64,000 bases of DNA from the NCBI GenBank assembly GCA_024803745.1, contig JANJXV010000152.1, positions 1,000,001 to 1,064,000 on the forward strand, written 5' to 3'. Made by a program: the position numbers and the translations under genes. The notes beneath the pieces were generated by a model. That model had not been told where the DNA came from. It saw nothing but the letters and a program-made list of their open reading frames with translations, and did not search any database. How positions within the stretch are numbered: position 1 is the stretch's first letter; each line of letters opens with the position of its first letter. The stretch is from Megascapheus bottae (Eukaryota; Chordata; Mammalia; Rodentia; Geomyidae). Shown here piece by piece: positions 55,652 through 64,000 of the stretch.

Positions 55652-56158
55652 CTACATAATAGTAAAAGGAGGAGAAACACAGCTCATATGAATGTGTGGA
55701 ACAAGTGGATCAGTAGCAGTCCCAATTGACATGCACAAATAACAGGTCCTTCCCACGTCGCAGGATGCACCACTGGAGGGTTGGGGGTGTAGGCCCAGTG
55801 AGTCGCTGCTTGGATGGCCACTGTCACTCTCCACGATCCGAACGCAGCGTTCAGGCAGCCAGCGGGCGTCATTTTCTCCTTGTGAAAAAACACATACATG
55901 CCCTCGACCCCAGGTTAGAACAGGATCGGGTCCATGCCAAGCACCAGTTAGGGGATCCTTCCACTTTACTAAGGCAAAAGCACGCTGCTCTCTTTTTTCC
56001 CAGAATCGCTGAGCAGCAGATAAATTATTTGAATCCAAATTCAAAAAATTTAGAACAAATAAAGCATGATTAAGTATATTCACAGGGGTAGCGGGATACA
56101 ACTCTCCTTTCTGTATTTTAGCAATTTGATGTTTTAATAATCCGTTAGCTCTCTCCAC
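55652..56158 (-). pseudogene. pol: E2 integrase C-terminal remnant
   Basis: The frame starts at the residues around the third catalytic acid (VERANGLLKHQI) and continues through ALFVLNFLNLDSNN to the C-terminal DNA-binding domain with WHGPDPVLTWGRG and RWLPERCVRI. About 60 further codons of unknown function follow. The upstream side is joined to the end of pro at about 56160, out of frame with it. RT, RNase H, zinc-binding domain and the first two catalytic aspartates are deleted, so no integration activity is possible. Confidence 0.9.
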
Positions 56159-56990
56159 GATATCCTAATCCTTGTCTCTGTGAGTGAAACTGGGGTTGGA
56201 GTGGCTCTGGCTCCCCCTGTGCTGCTTGGCCTAGGCCCCTAAAGGGGAGGAGGCCTTGATCAAGTAACTGCTTAGTGACCGCAGCACTAGGACTAAACAT
56301 ATACACTCCCATTTTTTCCATGATATCACGACCCCATAAATTAATTGGCAGATGATCCAGGACAAATGGCTGAAAATGACCAGAGTGCCCTTCCTCATCT
56401 CTCCAAACAAGGATCGCACTGCTCTGCTGTGGGTCAGTTGCTTGCCCAACCCCCTGTAGGGAAGTCATAGAGGTTGTCAGGGGCCATTGGGCTGGCCAAT
56501 GTTTTTTATATATCACAGACACATCTGCTCCAGTGTCTAATATTCCTTTAAAGGGCTTTTCTTGTATAAATATAGTCATCTCAGGCCTCTCTTGTTTTAT
56601 GCTTTGTACCCAATAGATATCAGAAGATCTAAATCCTCTCTGTCCACATGGGGAATTAGCAGTCTCCCCGGGAGGTAAAGGCACAAGTATTAGTTGTGCT
56701 AATTTTTGACCGGCTGGGATCGATACCACGTGTTTCGAGGCAGAGGCCATAACTTTGATTTCTCCAGTAAAATCCTGGTCAATTTTGCCAGGTGTAATCT
56801 GTATCCCTTTAAGGGCTGAGCTACTTCGCCCTAACAGCAATCCAGCCACTCCCGGGGGAAGGGGGCCGAAGACCCCCGTGGGGAGAGCTTGTGTCCCCAT
56901 CTCTGGGGTCAATACTGAGCAGGTGGAGGAACAGAGGTCCAATCCTGCACTGCCTGGGGTGGCATGGAGGAGGCTGGAGACTGATCTTGG
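56145..56990 (-). CDS. pro: E2 pro: dUTPase-protease with G-patch
   Basis: The ORF from 56942 (open upstream into the gag overlap to at least 56990) encodes a dUTPase core: GLDLCSST, FGPLPPGVAGLLLGRSS and SIPAGQKLAQL. The protease active site GILDTGAD (DTG at 136-138) and a C-terminal G-patch (LLPFRGLGQ through QGLGY) follow. It is in the -1 frame relative to gag, as in betaretroviruses, where ribosomal slippage produces Gag-Pro. I could not identify the slippery heptamer with confidence. The last few codons are set by the pol deletion junction. All visible motifs are intact. Confidence 0.9.
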   Translation of the reverse strand, partial: PRSVSSLLHATPGSAGLDLCSSTCSVLTPEMGTQALPTGVFGPLPPGVAGLLLGRSSSALKGIQITPGKIDQDFTGEIKVMASASKHVVSIPAGQKLAQLILVPLPPGETANSPCGQRGFRSSDIYWVQSIKQERPEMTIFIQEKPFKGILDTGADVSVIYKKHWPAQWPLTTSMTSLQGVGQATDPQQSSAILVWRDEEGHSGHFQPFVLDHLPINLWGRDIMEKMGVYMFSPSAAVTKQLLDQGLLPFRGLGQAAQGEPEPLQPQFHSQRQGLGYRGES

Positions 56991-58792
56991 GGGGTTGTTA
57001 GAAGATGCACTTGTGGCCGAGAAGAGGGAAGGACTGCCCCATGGTTTTGCGGGGCCAGGGGCTGGCCCCTTCTCCAGTTACCCAAAAACGGGCGGCCATT
57101 GCGATTTGTTGCTGACTTGCAAACTTTAGCCCAGTGCTTCCCTTTACCACAGCGTGGACATGTGCCAGGTGATTTTTCTCTCTTTTGCCTGGCCTGGCGT
57201 GGGCATTGCGTCATCCAATGTCCTATTTGTCCACAAGAAAAGCAACGCCCTGGGGGTCTAGCATCCCGAGAATGCCGCTGACCTCTATATTTTAGAAACT
57301 CAGTAACAGTCTTTCCTTGAGGAGTGGCGGCCAAGGTAAGGCCTTGTACATGGGAGGGTCCAATATCAGCACACAGTGAAATAAAGTCCGTGATTCCTCC
57401 CTTATTCCTATGGGGTCTGATAGCCGCCTGACAGGCGGCTTTGGCATTTTCATAGGCTATGTGTCTAACTATAATCTTCCTTGCATTCTCATCTTGTACT
57501 AGGCGGTCTGCAGTCTCCATTAATCGAGACAAAAATTCTAGATAAGGTTCATTCGGTCCCTGTTTAACTTCTACTAGATTTTTTGTATGATTGGAATTGC
57601 GTAACCTTTTCCAAGCCTCTCTCGCCACAGCATTTATTTGCAAATAGGCCTCCTTTGCATAACCCAATTGATCTTTGGTGTTTTTATAGGTTCCCTCTCC
57701 TAACAACTGATCAACAGTGTAAGGCAGGTTCTTAGACCTATTTGTTTCAATTTTAGCCCGACACTGTGCAGTGAACTCTGTCTCCCATAATAAGTACTCT
57801 CCTGCACTAAGGCATGCTCTGGCAAGCCGCTTCCAGTCATTTGGGCATGCAATACCAGCACACGCAGCCTCCAATATTACTTGAGTAAAAGGGGCAGTTG
57901 GCCCATATTGGGAGCAGGCACTTTTTAAATCCTGTAACAGTTTAACAGGAACAGGTTGATGGTATACTTGTTCATCATGATCAACTAAACTAGGGAAGCA
58001 TCGAGGCCCTGAAATATCTTCCCTCTCTCTAGCAGCCTGAGTCAGGTTTAATTGCGATGCACTGTGCCTGGTTGTAGTGCCTGTTAAAAGGGACTTGTTG
58101 CTAGGGCCTTTAGGCTTGCCTAAAGGTTGAGAAAGGGATTGAGGCCGTAAGGCTGCAGCCGGTGGCGGTGGGTGTGAGGGGTAAGGTTTAGAATCAGACA
58201 CCATAGTGGCCTGAGGGTCATCTTTCTTTCCTACTTCTGGGGGGGCTCTCTGCTCCATCCCCATTTTCGATAGAAAATGTAGCATTTCTTCTACCTTCTT
58301 CTCTATCGTAGCCATCCGGCCCTCCATTGACTCATCATAACTTTCCTCCTTGATATTCAAACCTGAATTCTGATACTCAATATCTACTGGTTGTTGTTCC
58401 CTTTTCAAGATCTCACTTAGACTCTCTTGGGCTGCTGCATATGGCTCAGCCTCAGGGTTTTCAGAAGGGTCCTTTAATTCATAAAGTTCCCTTAATTCAA
58501 GATTAAGTCCAGCATTCTCATGTTGAGGATCTATGCATTCACTTACTAAATTCCATACATCAATAGCCTCTACTGGGGTCTTTTCGGAGCCATATACATT
58601 ATAATATTCTTGAATTCTTTTTCCTATCCGCTGCCAGGTTTTTTGGAATTCCTCCTCTATAAACCTCGGGCATGCCTCCTTGACAAACTGTAGGAAGCTC
58701 TGAAGCACCCCTTTTTCCACCCACGTTCCATGGGCTTCAAGTAGGCCTGTTAAGATCGGTAGAAATAACCTATGGCTTTTAACTTGACCCAT
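56909..58792 (-). CDS. gag: E2 gag, intact 627-codon ORF
   Basis: The complete structural polyprotein begins Met-Gly-Gln (myristoylation context) at 58792. Matrix spans about 1-120, followed by an acidic, coiled-coil-prone stretch (about 155-180) and a proline-rich region with YPSHPPPPAAA. Capsid begins near 265, and the major homology region is QGPNEPYLEFLSRLMETADR (411-430). Nucleocapsid has two complete knuckles, C517-C530 (CFSCGQIGHWMTQC) and C545-C558 (CPRCGKGKHWAKVC). The C-terminus QDWTSVPPP overlaps pro by more than 30 bases. The length is normal for betaretroviruses. It is the only uninterrupted gag in the window and could supply particles to E1 or E4 RNAs, which is an inference. Confidence 0.94.
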   Translation of the reverse strand: MGQVKSHRLFLPILTGLLEAHGTWVEKGVLQSFLQFVKEACPRFIEEEFQKTWQRIGKRIQEYYNVYGSEKTPVEAIDVWNLVSECIDPQHENAGLNLELRELYELKDPSENPEAEPYAAAQESLSEILKREQQPVDIEYQNSGLNIKEESYDESMEGRMATIEKKVEEMLHFLSKMGMEQRAPPEVGKKDDPQATMVSDSKPYPSHPPPPAAALRPQSLSQPLGKPKGPSNKSLLTGTTTRHSASQLNLTQAAREREDISGPRCFPSLVDHDEQVYHQPVPVKLLQDLKSACSQYGPTAPFTQVILEAACAGIACPNDWKRLARACLSAGEYLLWETEFTAQCRAKIETNRSKNLPYTVDQLLGEGTYKNTKDQLGYAKEAYLQINAVAREAWKRLRNSNHTKNLVEVKQGPNEPYLEFLSRLMETADRLVQDENARKIIVRHIAYENAKAACQAAIRPHRNKGGITDFISLCADIGPSHVQGLTLAATPQGKTVTEFLKYRGQRHSRDARPPGRCFSCGQIGHWMTQCPRQARQKREKSPGTCPRCGKGKHWAKVCKSATNRNGRPFLGNWRRGQPLAPQNHGAVLPSSRPQVHLLTTPQDQSPASSMPPQAVQDWTSVPPPAQY

Positions 58793-58841
58793 AATTTTTA
58801 CTCCTGACTATACACTCTCTTAAGATCCTCTCTTAATAGTC

Positions 58842-59075
58842 CTACGATGTGTTACTCACCACAGGGAGGGGTCCTTCACCTTCGTCCCATATTTTCAGGG
58901 TCCCTGTTCTGGCGCCAGATGCCGGGGCCAACCGGCAGCAAACCAGGGTTCGCAGATTGGGATTCCTGAAATAGGGGGCAAGGACTAGGAAAAAATAGAA
59001 GAGAGACAAACAGATGGGGTTCAGGAGGGCTACAGCCCAAATCAGGAGCCACAGCTTAAGAAGCCTGTAGCCCAA
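58842..59075 (-). other. Second copy of the 77-codon LTR/leader ORF
   Basis: Differs from 20905-21138 at one residue (C for S in the TLVC segment). It has a hydrophobic N-terminal half and no known family. Confidence 0.3.
58900..58917 (-). other. E2 primer-binding site, tRNA-Lys3 with one mismatch
   Basis: The minus strand reads TGGCGCCAGAACAGGGAC. Confidence 0.9.
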
Positions 59076-59341
59076 GGCCGTAGCCCAGTTTATTTCCTGT
59101 TCTCAATCTTAAATACACTTCTTTAAACTAGTGAACTGCCAGGGGCTACATTCGTACAAACAGTATCAAGTCTGAAATAGGTTGAATGAGAAGCTATCAA
59201 GTCCCAAACAGGTTAAATGAGAAGCTATTGACACAGCCCAAAATCATGATAAGAGCTTACTTCCTTGTGTACTCAATTGTGCGGGTCCAAGGTCACTGAC
59301 CCCACAGTCACGGTCACTGACCCCACAGTCAGTCCCCAACA
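58920..59341 (-). mobile_element. E2 5' LTR, subtype A
   Basis: 422 bp, TG...CA, closely matching the E1 LTRs with an extra CAGT near its U3 end. The right flank is a SINE right arm. Confidence 0.93.
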
Positions 59342-59435
59342 TGGTTCAAGAAGTAGAGTGATAGCCTTGAGCAAAATGTTCTCAGAGACAGTGCTCAGGC
59401 CCTGAGTTCAAGCCCCATGACCAAAAAAGAAGAAC
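59342..59435 (+). mobile_element. SINE right arm, cut by E2
   Basis: Begins at TGGTTCAAGAAGTAGAGTG and ends GAGTTCAAGCCCCATGACC. Its left half is not found at the other E2 end. Confidence 0.8.
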
Positions 59436-59694
59436 ATAATTCTATGAAGTTCATCATATGAAAGAACTGGTTAAGTAATTACCTGAGTCTCAAACAGAGC
59501 ACATAAGAAATGATGGAACTGATGTGAAGAAATTCTGGCCAAAATTTTCCCAATTTGATTCATTTTTGACATAAATGCTGAGATTTAAACAGAATATTCT
59601 CCTACCATAATTAATGAAAAGATGTCTAAGGCAAAATTTATGTAATGCTACCCTTGAAAATAAAGAAAAATGTCTTTTATATTCTTCTTGCTGT

Positions 59695-60265
59695 TGAATA
59701 TTCCTTTTTTTGTTACTGTATTTTATTGCCATGGTGATATATACAGGGGTAACAGTTACATTCGTGGATAGTGGGTAAATTACTTCTTGAACATTGATAC
59801 CCCTTTCCAGGTTTTTTCCCCATTTTAGCTTCCTCCACACTCTCCCAATCATCTTGTTTTTCCACTTTCCCTTTCTTCTTTCAAATAAATGCATTTACAA
59901 TATGCTAGGTAACAAAGTGTTATACAGTAACAACATGATGTAAACCTTAAGGGAAAAAAGAGAACAGAAATAATTTCACATTGTATATTAAGAACAACAA
60001 TTCACAAGATAAACCTCTTGTTTCCATATCCTAGAGTTCATTTCGCTTGCCCTCATCCTATATGACCATATCTACAAAGCTTTTGTGATCCTCTGCTAGG
60101 AGAGTCCTAGATGTGTACTAAGAATTACTAATGAGGGAAATCATGGATGTTTCTTTGGGTCTGGCTTATTTCACTAAATAAAATGTCTTTAGGGATTAGA
60201 AACATTACATATAAAAGGGATGCCAACAGCCACATATTTTCTAGCGAAATGGTGAAATCTAGAAG
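59695..60265 (-). mobile_element. L1 3' UTR and ORF2 end, minus strand
   Basis: Shares the TTACTTCTTGAACATTGATACCCC block with 33.9 and 63.2 kb. GGGTCTGGCTTATTTCACT further right is the usual complement of the L1 ORF2 end. Confidence 0.6.
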
Positions 60266-60379
60266 GAACAACAAATCAGAACTTAAAAAAAAATTGTCTG
60301 GGCCTAGAAGTTGTTTCCTGGTAGAAAATACCTCTCAAAATTAAAACATAAATAACATGTTTTCCCAGGAACATAAAAA

Positions 60380-60605
60380 GAGTAAGAATTGGCATCTATC
60401 TGTAATCCTTTCTACTCAGGAAGATGACATCTGAGGATCATGATACAAAGCCAGCCCAAACAGAAAACTCTGTGTGATTTTACTTTCAGTTAACCACAGA
60501 GAAAGCTGGAAATGACAATGTAGGCCAAGGGTAGAACACTAGCCTTGAGCAAAAGAAGATCAAGGATAATGCCCTGACCCTGAGTTCAAGCACCGGGACT
60601 GACAC
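60380..60605 (+). mobile_element. B1/7SL-ID composite SINE
   Basis: CTATCTGTAATCCTTTCTACT with GAAAGCTGGAAATGACAATG and GAGTTCAAGCACCGGGACTG. Confidence 0.75.
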
Positions 60606-61385
60606 AAAACACGGGTGGGGATAGTAGTAATCAAAACCCAGACTTCATACTTCAAAATACGTGAACAGAAATCCTTTAAGCAACTGAAACCAAAAATGCT
60701 AACAACTTTGGTAGATAATAAAGAATGCTCTTTATTATATAAAAGTCTTGGAAGGTTAGTAGGTTGAACTAAAAGATTAAGAAGCATTGTAATGTTTATA
60801 ACCTATTCACAAAGGGAAAAAAGTGCACAAATCCAGGAGTTCATAGATTTTGTTTTTTCTACTGGGGATGAAAACAAGGTTGTTCCAGTGTATGCAATGT
60901 AAAAACTCTGGTCCTAATACAATCATTTTATGGTGACAGCTGTTTTGAAAATGCTGCAGTTAAAGAGCTTTATTCAGCCTAGACAAATCCTCTATCACAG
61001 TAGCCATGTCCCTAACCTTATGGGGTCTGTGGTTGTTGTTTTGATGATGATGACGGTGATGTTTTGACCCCACTAATTTGAAAGGACGGAGCTGTGTTGT
61101 ATCACACAAGATACAAGAGATAGGATAGCTATTGTTGATTCTATAACAGAATATCTTATATTACCTTATAATTGTAATAAAATTGGATTCAATGCTAGAC
61201 TGTAATAAGTTAACGATGCACAATGAAATGCCCAAGAAAGTAAACACACACACACACACGCACACAAAAAGAGTACAAAATCTAGGTAGAACTAATAGGT
61301 TAAACTACTCAATAAAAAATATTAATTAGGAAAAACATGGAGAAAAGGACTTAATATAAATAGAAAAATCAGTGCCAAATAGTAG
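60606..61385. other. Unassigned AT-rich sequence with a short (CA)n at 61243-61268
   Basis: No gene or older repeat was recognised. Confidence 0.4.
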
Positions 61386-61387
61386 GT

Positions 61388-61575
61388 TAAGCCAAGGACC
61401 AGTGACTTAAGGTGTAATCCTAGCTGATTAGGAAGATGAATTCTGAGTTTTCACAGTTCATTACCAGCACAATTAGAAAATTCCACGAGACTCTGATCTC
61501 CAAATAACAAGCAAAGAGTCAGAAGTGGAGCAGTGGCTCAAGTAGTAGAGTACCAGACTTGAAGGAAAAAGCTAA
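61388..61575 (+). mobile_element. B1/7SL-ID composite SINE
   Basis: GTGTAATCCTAGCTGATTAGG and GTGGAGCAGTGGCTCAAGTA. Confidence 0.75.
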
Positions 61576-61599
61576 TGCACAAATGAGGGAGACTATTGG

Positions 61600-63158
61600 G
61601 CCTATGTTCCTTTGAGTCTGGCTTAGTTCACTTAATATGATTCTTTCTAAGTCTTTTCATTTCCTTATAAATGGGGTGAGGTCATTATTTCTGACTGAAG
61701 CATAAAATTCCATTGTGTATAAATACCACATCTTGATCCACTCATCAAGTGAGGGACATCTGGGTTGGTTCCACAACTTCGCTATGGTGAATGGTTCTGT
61801 AATGAGCATCATTATGCTAGTGGATTTAGTATGCCTTGTTTCTGGACGGTTGGGTAAATGCCAAGTAGTCGAATTGCTGGGTCATAAGGGATCTCTATGT
61901 TTAATCTTTTGAGGAACTTCCATACTGCTTTCCATAGTGGTTTAACGAGTTTTTACTCCCACCAACAGTGTAGTAGTGATCCCACCTGTCCATATCCCCT
62001 CCAACATCTGTTGTTATTAGTTTTCTTGATCCTGGCCATTCTAACTGGAGTAAGGTGTAATCTTAGAGTTGTTTTGATTTGCATCTCTTTTTGGCCAGAG
62101 ACGCTGAGCATTTCTTCATGTGTCTATACACTATTCTTATTCCTTATTCAGAGAAGACTCTCTTTAAGCCTTTGGCCCATCTTTTAATGGGATGGTTGTT
62201 TCTTTGAAGATTTTTGGACTTTGGAGAGATTCAATTTTTTAGCTATAGATATATTTTAGATACGAGTCCTTAGTCTCTTTTATGGCTAGCTATGCCCTTT
62301 GCCATACAGAAGCTCTGCAGTTCAATTCACTCCCATTTGTCCAAAATTTCTTTAATTTGTTGTATTTCTGGGCCTTTATTAAGAAAGTTTCAACTTCTGC
62401 CAAAGAGTCTACTGTATTTCCTATTCTTTCCTGCAAAGTTTTCAGGATATTTGCTTTTAACCTCAAGATCTTTTATCCTTTTGGAATTAGCACAGATGCA
62501 GGGTGACATAGAATGATCCAACTTTACTTTTCTGCAGGTATTTAACCAGTTCTGCCAGCACCTCTTGTTCAGAGGATTGTCTTTCTTCCAGTCGATAATT
62601 TTTTGGTTCCCTTATCAAAGATTGGGTGGCCATAGGCCTATAGTTGTCTTCTGGGTCTTCAGTTTTATTCCATTGGTCCTCAGGCCTATTCTTATGCCAG
62701 AACCAAGCTGTTTGGGTTACTATAGCTCTATAATACAGTTTAGAGTTTGGTATTGATATTCCTACAGCACTCTTCTTTCAGCTAAGATTTTTTTTACTAT
62801 ACAGGGTCTTTTATTATTCCATATGAAATTTTGGATTACCTCTTTTATTTCCTTAAAGAATGACATTGGGATACCGATGGGTATTGCATTGAATTTGTAA
62901 GATAGCCCTTGACAAGATTGCCATTTTCACGATGTTAATTCTTCAAATCTGGGAGCATGGGAGGTTTTTCCACTTCCTCAGTTCTGCTTTAATTTCTTTT
63001 TTCAGGTTTCTAAAGTTTTCATCATAACAGACTTTTACATTCTTAGTTAATTTAATTCCTAACTACTTTATTTTCTTTGAGGCTATTACAAAAGGAGTTG
63101 CTTTCCTGATTTCTTCCTTGCTCTTCTCATTGGTGGCATATAGGAAAGCAGTTCATTT
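61600..63158 (-). mobile_element. L1 LINE ORF2 C-terminal two-fifths, minus strand
   Basis: A continuous series of plus-strand complements of L1 ORF2: TGAGTCTGGCTTAGTTCACTT, CATACTGCTTTCCATAGTGG, CCCACCAACAGTGTAGTAG, TGATTTGCATCTCTTTTTGG, GTTAATTCTTCAAATCTGGG. The minus-strand frame is broken. It is cut at about 63158 by another 3' UTR-like block. Confidence 0.85.
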
Positions 63159-63600
63159 TTGAGGATTAACTTTTTTATATACTTTATTGTAATTAATAGA
63201 AGGATTACATTATATTCAACAGATAGAAGGTGCATTACTTCACGAACATTGATACTCTTTCTCATGTCTTCGGCCCCATTTCCCTCCCCCACCTCCACCC
63301 TTCATCCTGTGTTCCTCCTTCCCTATCAGATTTCAAATAACCAAATAAGCATATATACAATATATCAGATAACAGTGTAACATACTGTAACAAGCCTGCA
63401 ACTTTGCCAAAGTTTCAAATCATCTTAAGCAACTTGGGAGTGGGGACTTGAAGCATTTTTTTGGACTGTAGTATAAAGTAACAAGGTGCACATAAATATA
63501 TCTAAATGCAATTCTCTCAGCCACAGTCAGTTGTTTTTATATCACTCTTGCCAAAACTTGGAGCGTCTTCACAGGAATACAGTTCAGAGACAATAAAAAA
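63159..63600 (-). mobile_element. L1 3' UTR-like repeat, copy 3
   Basis: The TTACTTCACGAACATTGATAC block and downstream TCAAATAACCAAATAAGCAT match the 59.7 kb copy. It is nested against the ORF2 fragment. Confidence 0.6.
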
Positions 63601-63977
63601 TATGAGTCTCATAGGGACATGTCTCACTGTGCGTCCTCCTCCCCACCCACCCCCGCTTAAAAAAGTCTACATTTCAAGTTTTCTTTTTCCTCCTGGCTCA
63701 GAGTTAAAATTCATTTTTTTCCAAGTGCCCTTTCTGATTTGTCTGAGTGAGTATCTTGTTTTACCCCTGCCTCCCAATCCCAGACTCCAGGTCCCCTCGG
63801 ACACTGGGGGTCAGTACTTAGCCATTCAGTACTTCCCACACTTAATCACTAGCAGTACAGTACTTCTGTAACTTTTTTTTTCACCTTGATGGAAGACTTT
63901 TTCTTCCTGGTGGTCTAGGCCGCTGCCACCAAAGTTGTCGCATGGTTGAGAACAACCACCACCACCAATCACCACAA

Positions 63978-64000
63978 AAGAAAGAAAGAAAGAAAGAAAG
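63978..64000. repeat. (AAAG)n microsatellite, runs off the window
   Basis: At least five AAAG units at the window edge. Confidence 0.9.

Larger units (their letters stand above)
52470..59341 (-). mobile_element. E2: betaretrovirus-like provirus with pol deletion and mismatched LTRs
   Basis: From right to left: LTR A (59341-58920), PBS, intact gag, dUTPase-protease, integrase C-terminus, region X, region Y, LTR B (52780-52470). RT, RNase H and the integrase core are lost in one deletion at about 56160. The LTRs are of different subtypes and flanks (CCATGTC left, TGGTTC right) do not match. The unit is therefore not a simple integration product and probably arose by recombination between proviruses. 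Confidence 0.9.

Overview
The window is mammalian nuclear DNA dominated by transposable elements. No bacterial-type operon, host protein-coding gene, rRNA or functional tRNA gene could be supported. Two SINE modules recur on both strands: an ID-like tRNA-derived head (left arm about 75 bp) followed by a second arm with the core GTGGCTCAAGTGGTAGAG, and a B1/7SL-like module. Together with rodent-type L1 fragments, these suggest a rodent, most likely a geomyoid (pocket mouse or kangaroo rat). That assignment rests on recalled repeat style, not on a search.

Layout. 0-11 kb: an L1 5'-end-like fragment, many SINEs, a 5' end fragment of a betaretrovirus-like ERV (1.92-2.94 kb), tandem copies of a ~250 bp repeat split by a solo LTR (3.6-5.7 kb), and a GC-richer stretch with several long microsatellites (7.9-10.8 kb). 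11-17 kb: SINEs, an L1 scrap and a decayed class I (gamma-like) ERV on the plus strand with a YVDD reverse transcriptase remnant. 17.35-21.40 kb: E1, an internally deleted minus-strand betaretrovirus-like provirus with two 418 bp LTRs, a 6 bp target duplication and a tRNA-Lys3 primer site. 22.07-31.01 kb: a nearly complete minus-strand provirus with gag, pro with dUTPase, pol and env between near-identical LTRs. Its gag-pro-pol is type-D betaretroviral and its Env is gammaretroviral in type. It carries several frame breaks as read. 31.3-41.5 kb: L1 and SINE debris plus unassigned sequence. 41.6-44.4 kb: a degenerate tandem array with a ~335 bp period. 44.7-48.0 kb: SINEs and E4, a rearranged ERV of the E1 family. 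48.6-52.5 kb: a telomere-like degenerate tract, then E3, a third betaretrovirus-like lineage with its own 3' LTR and a decayed pol. 52.47-59.34 kb: E2, with an intact 627-codon gag, a dUTPase-protease ORF, a pol deletion leaving only the integrase C-terminus, and two LTRs of different subtypes. 59.3-64 kb: minus-strand L1 ORF2/3' UTR fragments and SINEs.

The retroviral genes follow the normal order on the minus strand (LTR, PBS, gag, pro, pol, env where present, polypurine tract, LTR), with gag-pro and pro-pol frames offset as expected for -1 frameshifting. E1, E2, E4 and the 2 kb fragment are one family: same gag and R/U5, tRNA-Lys3-type PBS, but exchanged U3 regions. The 22-31 kb provirus (Lys1,2-like PBS) and E3 are separate lineages. 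The most notable item is the young beta/gamma chimeric provirus. Next come the mosaic E1/E2/E4 family, with its SINE-bearing 3' region, and the 335 bp tandem array.
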